DNA of 64,000 nt from Trichodelitschia bisporula. Taxonomy: Eukaryota > Ascomycota > Dothideomycetes > Phaeotrichales > Phaeotrichaceae. A model generated the notes under the pieces. It ran no database searches. It saw only the letters and a list, made by a program, of their open reading frames with translations, and was not told the origin of the DNA. The stretch is from NCBI GenBank assembly GCA_010356995.1, contig ML996710.1:30455-94454 (forward strand), in the 5' to 3' direction. Made by a program: the position numbers and the translations under genes. Positions 33,196-43,793 of the stretch are shown here, piece after piece (the stretch's first letter is position 1; the number at the start of each line of letters is the position of its first letter).

Positions 33196-34049
33196 TTAAT
33201 CCTCTCTACGGAACATTAGCACTTGCGCAAATTGAGGGCGGACACTTACTCGGCGGGCATGAGGAGCCGAAGGGCGCCGCCTTCATACCGAAGGCACGGC
33301 AAGTCATGTTTCGCACATCGAGCACAGGCGTAGTCGAGACCATTCTCATATGTGGTTTTCTGCCTCGAGATGCAGTAGGAGTACATGCATCTAACCTCCC
33401 GAGCCGTAGCGAAGTACTGCTTGTACCACCTGAACTGTTTTGTCTCGACGACATGTTGAAAGCGACGGGTTGCCGCGCCATAGCCGACCGTGGTGTTGAT
33501 GACGAGTTCGTGGCCGTGTTCGAGGGCGTAGACGGTCAGGTTGAACGTCTCGGCTACGTTGGGGCGGTGATCCAGGCGAACGATCTTTATGCCGCGATGG
33601 AGGAAGATGTCATCAGCAAAGCCATCAGGCTTGCTCGGCCTATTCCGCCGAGGCTTTGAGCCAGTCGCGGTTTGAAGCTCTACGTGAGGACCTTCGCAGA
33701 TATTGGCGGCTCCATTGTCGCTCTGTTAAAGGCATGAGTATACTCCCATCTTGATATGCGAAAGGAAGTATTACCGGATTGGTGAAAGCTGGCTGCGGAG
33801 CGGAAGTGTCCCCACTAATGAATGAGCGCGTCTCAACGATCAGGCTGCCGTTTTGGGCAGGGTCCTGCGTCTCAGCCTGAGCTGCTTGCTGCCCGAGTAC
33901 GTTCGCCTGGCTGTAAGGGATCTTAGATGCTGTGCTATTATTGCAACGCCGAGTTAGCAATAGGTTTAGGTTAACGATCTGCTCCGTGCAAGGAGGATGT
34001 TTGCGCGCAGAAAAGGGGCGCGTAACTGGGCGCATTACCTGTCATCCAT
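33196..34049 (-). CDS. Four-exon unknown protein with C-terminal Cys motif (217 aa)
   Basis: Exons on the minus strand: 34039-34049, 33775-33934, 33250-33722 and 33196-33205. All introns have GTAA-type donors and AG acceptors, and two have GCTAAC/GCTAAT branch sites. Joined, they give MDDSTASKIPYSQANVLG... to ...LRLLMPAEED, 217 aa without a stop. The N-terminal 90 residues look disordered. The core reads HRPNVAETFNLTVYALEHGHELV then INTTVGYGAATRRFQHVVETKQFRWYKQYF. The C-terminus is Cys-rich (CMYSYC and ACARCAKHDLPCLRY), possibly metal-binding. No known family is recognised. The splice model rests on frame continuity and on the match of the INTT...RRFQH patch to decayed sequence at 11223-11330. 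The first and last coding exons are only 11 and 10 nt. Confidence 0.65.
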
Positions 34050-35420
34050 TATGATACCACAAACGTAGAAGTTGGACTGTTGAATAGAAATTGGCTTTGA
34101 TACTGGTATTTAGGACTGATAGTTGATGGTAGCGGGGTTGAAGGGTGAGATGGAGAAAAGGAGGTGAAAGTCTACCTAGGAGCAATTCTTACCCCCAGTG
34201 CGGTAGCCATGCCTTCTGTTTGCCCAAAGATATGGCCATCTTACACCTCTTCGGACGGAAACCACCTGCACCGGCAATATCTCGCTCTCACCATCGTGCT
34301 CGCAGACGTTGTCAAGAGTTCAATCGTCTACTTTCAAGAGGCCCCAAACGGGACTAGTATCTTTTCGTGGTGTCTGCTGTAGGGGCATCATTTCGACTAT
34401 TACCAGCCGTAAGCAGCTAGATGTTAGTAGTAGGCCGTCTAGAGTATGTATCTGAGATGAATGGGACAACGGGATCAAATATGCTTAAGCCTGGCGTCCC
34501 TAGATGCCGCTGGCTCGCGGGATGCATCCGACTACTAGCAGCTTCGCTCTTTACCGCAAAGCTCATGCGCGCACTGATCTTGTACTGAGGTCCGGGCCCT
34601 ACTACTTCTCCTATGCATGGCCGAGAAAGGGGGTCCTTAGACCAGTGAATACATACCGGCTAGGTATTGGGAGAGAATGTGGAAAGCAACGTCACAAGCA
34701 GTGAGTGTAAGCAAAAACTAAGTTTAAAGACGAACCTCCGAAGAGGGCCGCGGTGTAGGCTAGTCTAAGTACACTTGGTACCCTCATCACCTTCCCGGGC
34801 TTCGAGGGCTACTACCTTAGCGATAGAGTAAACAACCCAAGGGCCATTACCTCTTATGTGCGGTATGCCTGCTTTATGCCCTCTAGTTACTACTACCATT
34901 ACAGATGTGCCTGCCCTTATACGATGTCTCCTGCCCCACACCAGGAGGAGGGGCTTTCTGATGGAAGTAAAGCTCTCACATGTGGAGCGGCAACTGTATA
35001 AACTAAAGACTGAAATAGAAGACAGAGAGGGTCAGGGAGTCAGAGACTATCGAGACTTAAATGCACATTGCCAAGTATCCTCCAGGGCAGGGAAAGTCTG
35101 CTATTCTCAGCGACGCTGACTGTCGATGACTTCATTCCAGCTGATGTCGACCGCCATCTGTGATGACACCTCTTAGATTTCGGCAGGTTAAGCATTATCT
35201 GGTGACGTCCCTAACAGCCTACAGCAGCACAGAATAGACCACCCTAGCTTCTCAGGCTCGAAATAATCAGTTGTCGTAGCTCGAGTATGAACCCCCGCAT
35301 GATCATATCCCGCTTCTCCGCTTCATGCACATCCGCCTCCTAGTTCTAGAGATCCAAAGCTTTGACAATGCTTCCCTTGCTCCCCACGTCATTATCTCCC
35401 CGCCGCCCGCCCGCTCTCCT
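34050..35420. other. Intergenic region, no supported gene
   Basis: 1.4 kb with only short frames. At 34990-35090 a polypurine stretch followed by CCAAGTATCCTCC resembles sequence at 29560-29660. No domain or RNA gene was seen. Confidence 0.5.
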
Positions 35421-35615
35421 CTACATCATCTTCGAAGCACGCTTCGCAGGCGGGAGCGTCTTGGCCCGTCTGCACATGAAGCAGTGCTCGCAGATGTAGT
35501 AGGTGTGCTCAGTGCTGCTATCGTTTTCTGCATCGGACACCGGCGTGTGAATGGAAAGTATGAACTGGTGGTGACAGAGGGATCGAAAAGACAGGATGCG
35601 GGTGGCGCGAGGCAT
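35421..35615 (-). CDS. Possible small Cys-motif protein (64 aa)
   Basis: The frame reads MPRATRILSFRSLCHHQFILS... and ends TYYICEHCFMCRRAKTLPPAKRASKMM. CEHCFMCRR with a following basic tail could bind metal or nucleic acid. There is no recognised family, and the frame could be chance. It is kept because the composition is protein-like and it stands in an otherwise empty gap upstream of nothing else. Confidence 0.25.
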   Translation of the reverse strand: MPRATRILSFRSLCHHQFILSIHTPVSDAENDSSTEHTYYICEHCFMCRRAKTLPPAKRASKMM

Positions 35616-35959
35616 GGTGACTAACGTGAAGGGTGAGTTGCAGGTTTCATTCACGGGGAGAGATGCCTTACCTATTAAGAAGACTTTGATGAGCGAAGGC
35701 GGGGGTAACATAGGTTGTGGGGAAAAGGTCACTCAATTAAATGCGGAATCACCGAAGCTAAACAGTGAATGGCGGCGTGCTCTCTGTTGCGATGGTTGTT
35801 AGGGATTTGAAGCAACGTAGTCACTGTCGCGGCCGGAACAGGGAAAACGATCACAAGGTCTAGGAAGAACACAGCATGAATTAACAATATTAACAGGGAA
35901 GGAGCGGCGCACAACACTCAAGCAAAGCAAAACAGCATAAAACAAACAAGACTCAATCC

Positions 35960-36918
35960 TCAAGCCGTCCCAACCTGCGCCAGCTTCGGGTTAACCTTGC
36001 CCAACCCACCACACTCAACACCACCCCCCTCCGCCGTCTGCAGAATGCTCGTGGACGCACTGCTCCCATCGCAGTACGTAACCCAGCCATCAAGACTCAT
36101 AAGCTTGGTGATAGTCGAAAAGGCCTTGTTGGCGCAGTTCTTGCGCAGCGTGCCCGAGCTAACGCTCCGGCTCGACACATACTCGACATGGTACACCGGC
36201 TTGCCGAACCCGGCGTACGCCTCGCAGTCGCCCGAGTTCTCGACACACTGCTCGTTGACGGCAAACTGGACCGTGTTGGTCACCGACGGGATGATCTCAA
36301 TCGCATTCTTCAGCCCCATCGCCAGGTTGTACTTCGCCGCCTCCGCGGCCAGCCGCCGCGTGTACGAGATGGCGTCGTTGGTCGTAAGGCTGAAGCCGCC
36401 GCCATTCTGGTTGCCATACCCGTCTGAAAGTGTCAGCTGACAGTCAACCCGGGCAAAGGGCCTCACATACCCATGTTATCCGGGTCAATCGCATCGCAGC
36501 CCTTGTCAGACGCAAGCTTGATTCGCTTGGCCATAATGTCAAACACGCTCTGGCTGCGGACGTTCAACCAACGCTCGCCCGGCCACTCCGGCAAGCAAGC
36601 GCCCTTGTCCGACTCCTGGAAGCTGCTCCAGTCCGGCCGCCAGTCCTCGCTGGTGCCCGCGCTGAAGTAGCACATGACCTTGATGCCCTGCGACTTGAGC
36701 ATCGAGATGGTGCTCGCCGGCGTGTTGAACAGGTCGATGTCGAAGATGTCGACGTTGGAGGGCGCGAGCGCCGCGGATGGATTCACCGTCCCCGACAGAA
36801 TCATTTGGATGCTCGACCCGACGTCGGGCTGCCACATGGCCTCCGGGACATCGGGGGTGTCGGGTGTCGGGGCGGCGAGCGCAAGGCTAGCGAGGAAAAG
36901 AGCTGCGAGGGGTGACAT
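35960..36918 (-). CDS. Secreted GH114 glycosidase (endo-alpha-1,4-polygalactosaminidase type)
   Basis: Two exons, 36471-36918 and 35960-36423, joined over a 47 bp intron, give 303 aa. Signal peptide MSPLAALFLASLALAAP. Family signatures: MWQPDVGSSIQMILSG, NVDIFDIDLFNT, IKVMCYFSAGTSEDWRPDW, and the catalytic-barrel strand GCDAIDPDNMDGYGNQNGG, in which the intron splits the Met-Asp junction. Then come AAKYNLAMGLKNAIEII, EQCVENSGDCEAY and GKPVYHVEY. GH114 enzymes cut alpha-1,4-linked galactosamine, a component of fungal exopolysaccharide (galactosaminogalactan), so roles in matrix remodelling are likely. Length and motif order are normal. A TATA box lies about 95 bp upstream of the ATG. Confidence 0.92.
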
Positions 36919-37010
36919 GATTGGCTGAGGAGGTGAGGCTGGAATGCTGATGCAAATGTAGGGATTTAGATGAGTTTGTGGCAGATAGATTGCGGCCGCG
37001 GGCTAGACCT

Positions 37011-37016
37011 CTTATA
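37011..37016 (-). promoter_or_regulatory. TATA box of the GH114 gene
   Basis: The minus strand reads AAGTATAAGAGG about 95 bp upstream of the ATG at 36918, a usual spacing for a fungal core promoter. Confidence 0.45.
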
Positions 37017-38229
37017 CTTCGTCGAACCACCCACAGCCAGTGCACCGCTCGGCCGCGCTGGTGCAAGGCACGAGGCACGCAGGCAACGATAACGCGTTAA
37101 TCCCGCAGGCACGAGTCGCTGCACCGCCGCAACGAAAGCAGCAGGTCGGCGCGCGCATCAAACGTGCGTGCGGACGGAAGACTGCTCATGGCTAGACCGG
37201 GATTCTCCCGCCCCAAAGCTTGTTCAGACCCCACGCGGGATCCATGAGCGGGTCATGTCTCGGCCTGCCTGGGGGGGAAGGTGGTGGCCGCCTGCCGCAT
37301 CGGGCCGGGTCTGGGCGCCGCCCGTTGGAGCGATTCTGGATGCGGGAAGAAGCCCACTAGGCGGAAGAGGCTATCGCGGGACGAGGATCATGGAGGATGA
37401 GTGGTGGCGTATTTTTGTGATTCGTGGAATAGTCGCACACGACTCGTTGCGCTGTGATAGATGAGCCTGTGAAGGCCCTTCTCGTTCGCTTTGCGACTGC
37501 GCTTGTACGCTTGCACTCTTCTTGTTGTTCGCTTCGGGTGGGAAACGTAGATCACCCGCCGCCGCACATGCGGGCCGGGAGCTGTGCGGTGCGACCCGAG
37601 ACAAGGTCATCGTTGTGCGCGGGCCACATGAGGGAGAATCGCCACGGGCAATAGTCTGCTTCGGTTAGGTTGCCTTTGGGCAGCAATGGACCGGCGCGTT
37701 GGTTGCGGGTTTATCAAGGCACGATGTCATAAAGACTATTGAGTCGTGTTGTTGCCTTCTCTTTTGATGTCACAGGCGCGACTCGTTGTGATAACGTTGA
37801 TATGAATACTTAAGATATCGGGTATCGTCGGTCGGGGACTTGGTCCGGACCGAAAACAAGCATAGCCAAGTATGGTTTATCCAGAGCGCGCTTTTAAGAG
37901 TCCAGTTTTGTCCCTTTGATACGTCTAGCACCTGCGAGCCTTGCCGTGGGTGGAATGAATGGAGAGGAAGAAATGGAGACTGTGCGTAACTTCCTCACGT
38001 GCTGGTGAATTAGTCGGCGCCCGCTCGGTTGCAGTACGACTTCGAATGGGTGACGGTCTGCCTCGCGCGGCGCATGGTCTTGACTTGGCTCTGGTTCCTT
38101 CTGGGCAAATTCGGCGGCAATGTCCAGCTTAAGTTGCACAACTTGTACTGGAGCTGCTTCGTCAGCTTTCGTCCGCCGTTCGTCCTGTGTTCTTGTTCGG
38201 CAGTCTTACGAGGGCCATCCCCTTCGTCC
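37017..38229. other. Intergenic region, no supported gene
   Basis: 1.2 kb. Frames are short and show no domain. The part at 38000-38229 is open on the minus strand directly downstream of the broken coiled-coil paralogue and may be its former 3' end. Confidence 0.5.
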
Positions 38230-38935
38230 CTAGTTCTCTTGCGGCTCTGCCTTGATCTCATGGTTCTCTTGCGGCTCTGTCTTGATGTTATGGTTCTCTT
38301 GCGGCTCTGCCTTCGTTTCGTGGTTCTTTTGCGGCTCTGCCTTCATCTCGTGGGCCCGAACCAGGTTTGCCTCTGGGCCCGACATTGCACCGCGTGGGCA
38401 GTCTGTGGCCGTCCTCTTCAGAGCTTCAGCTCTGTTCATTTCGTCCGTCCCTTCAGCCATCTCTTTCGCCCAGAAACCGTCTCTGCTGCGCGCTTAGCAC
38501 CGCTCTTTTCACAATGGGGATCAGATATTCGATTGCCTCATACTGATCATCCACCACAGTACTCAGGCGGCTCAAGGCGACGTCCCCGACAGATGCTTTT
38601 GCTTTCCCCACTTTCAGAATCTGCTCCACCAGCTTTTCGGCGATACGAAGATAGCGTAAGGCTGGTTTGAGGAGGGTATAAACGGTGCGCAGCTACGGGG
38701 GTGTGCGAGGACCGGGGCCGTCTGAGTTTGTAGTGGAAGTGATGAAATACTGGGTACAGAGCTTGAGTAAGGTGCGGTATACGGCCACCAGATTCCTTCC
38801 CAGTTTCGATATGGAGGCGCGCCTTTTTCAAACAGAGTTCTCGATGCGGTGGAGAGTTTTGTCTGCTGATTCTAGGGATCTCTCCGCGGATTCCAGGGAC
38901 CCGGCAGCAATATCGAGAGTAATGGTGTCAGACAT
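38230..38935 (-). pseudogene. Broken paralogue of the coiled-coil gene at 40000-40686
   Basis: Reading from the ATG at 38933-38935, MSDTITLDIAAGSLESAERSL...LHRIENSV stops at a TGA (38828-38830) where the intact paralogue has GGA. The same frame then goes on (KRRASISKLGRNLVAVYRTLLKL) to a TAG at 38693-38695, then LRTVYTLLKPALRYLRIAEKLVEQI...STVVDDQYEAIEYLIPIVKRAV. Near 38460 the match shifts frame to EMAEGTDEMNRAEALKR and ends in four EPQ(E/K)NH-type decapeptide repeats. Alignment to the protein at 40000-40686 is clear throughout. Two stops and one frameshift make a functional product unlikely. It is about 1 kb downstream of the intact copy in the same direction, so tandem duplication is the likely origin. 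Confidence 0.8.
38231..38350. repeat. 30 bp tandem repeat, four units
   Basis: Four consecutive 30 bp units of the type TGGTTCTCTTGCGGCTCTGC plus 10 bp. On the minus strand they encode a decapeptide H-(E/N)-x-K-(A/T)-E-P-Q-(E/K)-N. They lie at the 3' end of the broken paralogue and are absent from the intact copy. Confidence 0.9.
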
Positions 38936-39999
38936 GGTGAGAGCGTGTGGGCGTAAGAGAGCGACGATGGTGAGAGTGAGATGATGGCGAGAGTGAGAAG
39001 ATAGTGAGAAGGAGCAGACGATGACGAAAGTGAGAAGATGGTGAGAGGGAGCAGATGGTGCGAGTGGGAGAATAGCTGGTGACGGTACTACTGTGATCAA
39101 TCGACGCCATATCAACGCCTCCACCGCACATGACAAACAAGGGAGCAGGCATCCGCCCCGCCTTGCCAAGATCTTTGGTGACTAAGCCGATGGTTGCTCT
39201 GATGCCGCACTCTTTGATAGCATGAGAACAAGCGATTGAATATTGCTGAGATTTAAATTGAGGATGAAAGACGCGGGTTCTAAATCTGTCTAGCCGGTCG
39301 GATTTTGGATATCTCATTGTGTTGAGTTTCTATGGAAGTACAGCCTTGAGAAGCGTCCGGCTTTTGTCCCATCGCGACCAAGCCACTCAGAAACTCCTGG
39401 CCACCATATGAGGGTGTCAGTGCGGAGGGAAACGGCCACGACTTTCTTAGTAGCCCTTATGTTTGAAGTGGCGACGGAGACAACGATTTAGGTGTTGACC
39501 ACTTCAAAATGTTAAAATGTGCACCTCGTCGACATGATTCTAATGCTATACGGTATCTGTTATCTCACTATACACACGCTGCATGAGTGCATCGTGTTTT
39601 CAACCTCGAATCTGACATTTGATGGGTGCGGGTAAGTCTTGGCGCCGAGCTTACCGTGCTTTTCCTTAGCGTAGCCTTACAGCCTTCATGCCTTTACGGC
39701 CTTCACGGCTGTGCAGGGGTGCGGAGGCCGCCCCTGGTGAGGGCAGGCAGACGCGGGGACGGGTGGAACGGTGAGGTCATTATCTATTCGATGTGATAAG
39801 GTACAATGTGGAAGAACAAAGAACAGGAGCTCCGAATCCAAGCCCAAGTCCAAGTCCAAGTCCAAGTCCAAGTCCAAGTCCAAGCCCAAATCCAAATCCA
39901 ACGCCAACGCCAACTAGACCAAGATCCGTGTCCAGCTTCAGCTCCAGGCACACAAAAGCTAATAGAAACGCCCGTCCTGCTTACACGCTCCTAATGGAA
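38936..39999. other. Intergenic region with purine and hexamer repeats
   Basis: The first 130 bp upstream of the broken paralogue is a degenerate GTGAGAGTGAGAAGATG tract that also occurs, shorter, upstream of the intact paralogue (40687-40745). A (CCAAGT)n hexamer tract lies at 39841-39913. No gene is supported. Confidence 0.6.
39841..39913. repeat. (CCAAGT)n hexamer repeat
   Basis: About ten hexamer units, becoming CCAAAT and CCAACG at the right end. Translations are low-complexity (PSPSPS or QVQVQV), so frames through it are not genes. Confidence 0.9.
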
Positions 40000-40686
40000 T
40001 TAGTGTCGTGCTGACCTTGGTCCAGCACCGCGGCTGCGGCTGCGACCGCCCCGGTACTGCCTTTCGTACCCGACCGATCCGCTGCTGCGACTACCGCTGC
40101 TCAGGTACCGGTTGTCCCTCTCTTTCTCCAGTTCTTCAGCCATCTCTATTGCTTTGACTCTCTTCATTGCCTCGGCCCTCTTCATTGCCTCAGCCCTCTC
40201 CCTTGCTTCAGCCCTCTTCATTTCGTCCGCCTCTTCGGCCATCTCAATTGTTTTAGAAACCGTCCCCTGCGCGCGTTGCACCGCCATTCTCACATGGGGA
40301 ATCAGGTATTCGATCGTGTTGTACTGACCATCTACCACCATGTTTAAGCTGCTTAGGGCGAAGTTGCCCGCATATACCTTCGCATACTCGACGTTTTGGA
40401 TCTGCTTCACCAGCTCTTCCGCGGTATGAAGATGATGCATGCCTGGTTCGAGGTGGGCATGAAGGGCGTACTGCCATGGAAGTATGCGACAACCTCGTCC
40501 ATTTACGTTTGTGGCGGAAGTGGTGCCGTCGTACGGGGTATAGAGCTTGTACAAGGTGCGGTATACGGCATTGAGATTTTCGTGCAATTTCGAAAGAGAA
40601 GCGCGCCTTTTTCCAATTTCGGTCTCGATGAGGAGGAGAGCATTGTCCGCGGATCTGAGGGAATCGGCAACAGTGTTGAGAGACAT
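40000..40686 (-). CDS. Coiled-coil protein with RG/RS-rich tail (228 aa), array-edge paralogue
   Basis: A single-exon protein starting MSLNTVADSLRSADNALLLIETEIG. The N-terminal 150 residues are a series of amphipathic helices (KRRASLSKLHENLNAVYRTLYKLY; HLHTAEELVKQIQN; NMVVDGQYNTIEYLIPHVRMAVQRAQ). A strongly charged coiled coil with RAEAMK hexapeptide repeats follows (about 160-195), then a Ser/Gly/Arg tail (SSGSRSSGSVGYERQYRGG, RSRSRGAGPRSARH) of the kind found in RNA-binding proteins. No named family is recognised. A broken copy lies at 38230-38935. It is the leftmost intact member of a run of short helical genes that continues to 52.4 kb; whether it belongs to the same superfamily as the DFxxDF proteins is uncertain. 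There is no signal peptide, so the product is probably intracellular. Confidence 0.7.
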   Translation of the reverse strand: MSLNTVADSLRSADNALLLIETEIGKRRASLSKLHENLNAVYRTLYKLYTPYDGTTSATNVNGRGCRILPWQYALHAHLEPGMHHLHTAEELVKQIQNVEYAKVYAGNFALSSLNMVVDGQYNTIEYLIPHVRMAVQRAQGTVSKTIEMAEEADEMKRAEARERAEAMKRAEAMKRVKAIEMAEELEKERDNRYLSSGSRSSGSVGYERQYRGGRSRSRGAGPRSARH

Positions 40687-42000
40687 GGTGAGAGGGTGTC
40701 AGTGATGAGAGAGAGCAGATAATGAAGAGTGAAAAGATGGTAAGTATGATTTGATGTTGAGACCGGGTGAGCAGCTGGTGTTGATACTGTAAGCCAACGG
40801 CGACGACAGCTCGGCCTTTATCCCCAAGACCATGCAAGGTACAGTCGGCGAGCGTCAGCAAGCGGCGAACGCATTTTACTTTTCTTATTAGGAGATCATC
40901 GCACTTCCTGCCGCGGGTGCCGATTCGATGGCCAAAAACGGTGGCCGCGAGCAAGTTACCTAGACGCCTCAGCCTGATCAGGGATGCCGCGAAATCTCAG
41001 CTCCGATTGCAGGGGGGCAGGCCTCCAGAAACTAAGGACCCAATCGCGGCGGCAACGTGCCGGCAGGGCCTCTAACTGCAGGTTAGCGAAAAGAGAGGAG
41101 GCAGCCGGAAGGCACCCGAGTCGGCGAGCCAAATGCGTCGATGCCTCAAAGAAGTCCGCCGGCACTACCCAGAACACACACTGCGGAACAAGTCATCCCC
41201 ATTCAACTCGGAGTCTCTGTTTATCGTCGTCCAGCCCATTCGGTGTCTTCCACGTGCGAATCCTCCGATTCCTCTTCAAGTTCGTGGACGTGGGCTGTCG
41301 GAACTGGAATTTATACTGCGATCCTGGACTCCGTGGCCGGTGCTCCCTCGGGTAAGTGAAGGCGGATCTGAACTTCTGCGAGCTAAATCTTGTTCTTTCA
41401 TCGCTTTCGAGTCGGCTCGAGTACCGGTTGAAGACGTATTCCAGCCGTCATTTGGAGTACAGTAGAGATTTTTGGACCTCAACGCACTCGTGGCGATGCT
41501 GACAGAAAAGGAATGGAGCTGAAGTCGCAAGCTCAATGCAGCGCGTGGCGATGGCTTTATCTAAGGGAACCTCAGAGCACCCGGTCAACTCACTCACAAA
41601 AGTGAGGCGTGAACCGGGCCTTGTCGGACGCATCGAGCCAGATTAATGAGGCGTTTGTAAGGCGGATGCGGCCCCAACAAACCTACACTGCACCGTCGGC
41701 CAGGTCTACTGGCCACAGTCTCATGGAAAGCGACGTTGAGGAAGCGAGAAATTAGACATTCGTATTGATCTCATGTACGCCGACAACACAAACGCCGCCT
41801 GATGTCCAGCCTTAGAGCACCCAGTATGAAAAGCCCAAGCAAAGGTGAGGTACCGATAAACACGGGACCAGCCGCACGTCAAAGCCATTCATGCTTTCCT
41901 CTCACACCAAATGGTAGGCGAGGCGCTGACCTCGTAATCACCCCGCGAGAGCTATAACATCGTCAGCAACGTCTCCAGCCAGCGAACTCGGAAGACCATA
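40687..42000. other. Intergenic region, no supported gene
   Basis: 1.3 kb. The first 120 bp is the purine-rich leader shared with the broken paralogue. The longest frame (41133-41465) has no domain and no paralogue in the window. No RNA gene was seen. Confidence 0.5.
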
Positions 42001-42390
42001 CTAAAAAGAAACTTCATTGATATCATCAGCAGCCAGTTCGAGCCGGTGCAGCGTGTCGCAAAGAGCGGTCAGCGCATCGCGCACCTTCAACAACCCGTCC
42101 ATTTCGAAACCGCGCCCATTGCGGCATACGCCCAACATGGTACGTCGGAGGTCTTCGCAGCGCGTGATCGCGCTCTTCATCACTGCTATTGCCTCGACAC
42201 TGTGCTTCTGCACGCCCGTCTCTTGGATATGCGCCGTATACTGCATCAGGACCTCGGCCAGTGTCGTCGAGATCTCATCGACGGAGATTTTGAGCGATTG
42301 GAGGTTTTCCGCGGCCTTGGTGTCCCAGTCGCAGAGACCGTAGAACTCGCGGTAGACATCGGAGAGGATTTCGTAGATTTGGCTGAGCAT
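42001..42390 (-). CDS. Short helical array protein M6 (129 aa)
   Basis: Starts MLSQIYEILSDVYREFYGLCDWDTK, chosen because the neighbouring paralogue at 43794 has the equivalent MLSQ start and because the upstream in-frame 35 codons are unlike any copy. The protein is all-helical in appearance: TKAAENLQSLKISVDEISTTLAEVL, HSVEAIAVMKSAITRCEDLRRTMLGV, and a last helix ALTALCDTLHRLELAADD equivalent to the FxDAIxRLxE helix of other members. It is single-exon with no signal peptide or membrane segment. Function is unknown. It is the most diverged minus-strand copy and lacks the second half of the DFxxDF motif. Confidence 0.6.
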   Translation of the reverse strand: MLSQIYEILSDVYREFYGLCDWDTKAAENLQSLKISVDEISTTLAEVLMQYTAHIQETGVQKHSVEAIAVMKSAITRCEDLRRTMLGVCRNGRGFEMDGLLKVRDALTALCDTLHRLELAADDINEVSF

Positions 42391-43049
42391 TTGGGACGAT
42401 ATGGAGAGAGACCAGAGCGGGTGGGTCGTTGAGACGGGGAGATGGACTGCTATTGAAGCTCTTGTGGACCCCTTGGACCTTACCACAGCCCCCACAAGAA
42501 GGTGGGTGTGGCGGAGCTTGGGTTAAGAGAAACACGATTGAAAGTTTAAATAGTCCACGCAAGGCACTTTCTTATCGTGGAGCGATGGGTCTGCGACGAT
42601 GATCCGACCACAACCAGCGATATATGAATGCTCAAAATTGGTCTGCGAGCACAACCAAATGTGGAACCAGCTTCTAACAATTTTATCAACTTTCTTTGCG
42701 TTGCTGGGAGCTGAGATTCTTTCCAGAGTTCATGGCGTGTATCATCCTTTCTTTCCATTGAGTGATGGCCTTGCATGCGCGACGTCGGGGACCCCGCGTG
42801 GGGGGGAAGTCATGACTGCTTCCCCTGCCGATTTGCCCCAGGTGTGCGGCTATCACTTTTTACGCAGCAAGTGGACGTGACGCATCCTTCAACGAGTGGA
42901 ATATCTCAAGGACGGAGCATAAATCGAAATAAATGGCCATACATAATCCCTTCATCGCTCATACTCGCAGACATCCCTTTCTTGTCCTTCCCAATCCTGA
43001 CAAGCTCCTCCAGATCCAGCTTGAGTAGCTCAATGCACCCCGGAAACGG
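42391..43049. other. Intergenic region within the paralogue array
   Basis: 660 bp. Contains the upstream sequence of M6, with a GGGGGTGTGG-type tract. No further copy of the family could be recognised in either direction. Confidence 0.45.
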
Positions 43050-43316
43050 TTAAAGGGTTCTGAGGTCGAGAGCATGCTCGAGATACCGAAGCCTGCGGAT
43101 AATTTTTTGAAGCGGTTCGATTATGGCATGCTTCAACTTCTCTGTGCCTGCTGCGTCCGGTCGTTCCATGAAATCACTGTAGAAGTCCTGGCAAAGCATG
43201 TGAAGTTCCGCAGCCCTTTCGGGGTGTCCCCATTCGGCCTTATCAAAACAGTCCTCAATGAGGGCTTCATTCTCGTCGAGAAATGTCGCAACGATTTTTC
43301 TCATCTCGGATGACAT
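43050..43316 (-). CDS. Short helical array protein M5 (88 aa)
   Basis: MSSEMRKIVATFLDENEALIEDCFDK, then ERAAELHMLCQDFYSDFMERPDAAGTEKLKHAI and a last helix LQKIIRRLRYLEHALDLRTL. The centre carries the array motif DFYxDF followed by a short Asn/Pro-type loop and a helix, as in the other copies. It is shorter than its neighbours because the C-terminal helix is missing. It is single-exon with no targeting signal. The small size and the shared motif are the only evidence for a real gene; function is unknown. Confidence 0.6.
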   Translation of the reverse strand: MSSEMRKIVATFLDENEALIEDCFDKAEWGHPERAAELHMLCQDFYSDFMERPDAAGTEKLKHAIIEPLQKIIRRLRYLEHALDLRTL

Positions 43317-43793
43317 TTTGGATTATGCTGATGTTGACGGGGAGTGAAAGAAAGGTTGAAGTCGGACTGAAATACACAATGCATCGAAGCAACCGGCATC
43401 AAAAGCGGGGTCAATCATGTCTAGACGGGGGCGGCGTGTTGAATTTGTGGCGGCAACCTGGGGTGGCTGGAGTGGAGCCAGGAGACAGGGGTCGTCTCCC
43501 GGCGATGTATATAGTCAGCTCACTTCCTACTGCTAGTCGGCAAAGCAATTCAGTCAAGTTCACACTTCATTTTAACACGGCGTCAGTAGGAAACTAAGCG
43601 CAGCAGCAAACTCACAAACGCATAGGCGGCAAGATGAAGCGTACCTCCTTCCCAGCATAATTCCTACCACTCATGCCTCATTTTGAGGCCGCCTTTCTCT
43701 AGCCTTCTCAACTTCTACTACTAGCTCATTCCACGCATCCCAAAGCCTAAAAGCAGACTCGCGCGGATACGGGACGTTCGGACCGCCTACAAC
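43317..43793. other. Intergenic region containing a dispersed repeat
   Basis: 477 bp between M5 and M4. It holds the 141 bp repeat at 43438-43578, which has an inverted copy at 54048-54189. Nothing else distinctive. Confidence 0.6.
43438..43578 (+). repeat. 141 bp dispersed repeat, copy 1
   Basis: Runs from GTTGAATTTGTGGCGGCAAC to CTTCATTTTAACAC and matches the reverse complement of 54048-54189 at about 85% by eye. It contains CCAGGAGACAGGGGTCGTCT, a TATATAG word and AGCTCACTTCC. Matching stops sharply at both ends. No terminal inverted repeat or target-site duplication was seen. A solo piece of a small mobile element or a transposed promoter fragment is possible. Confidence 0.85.
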
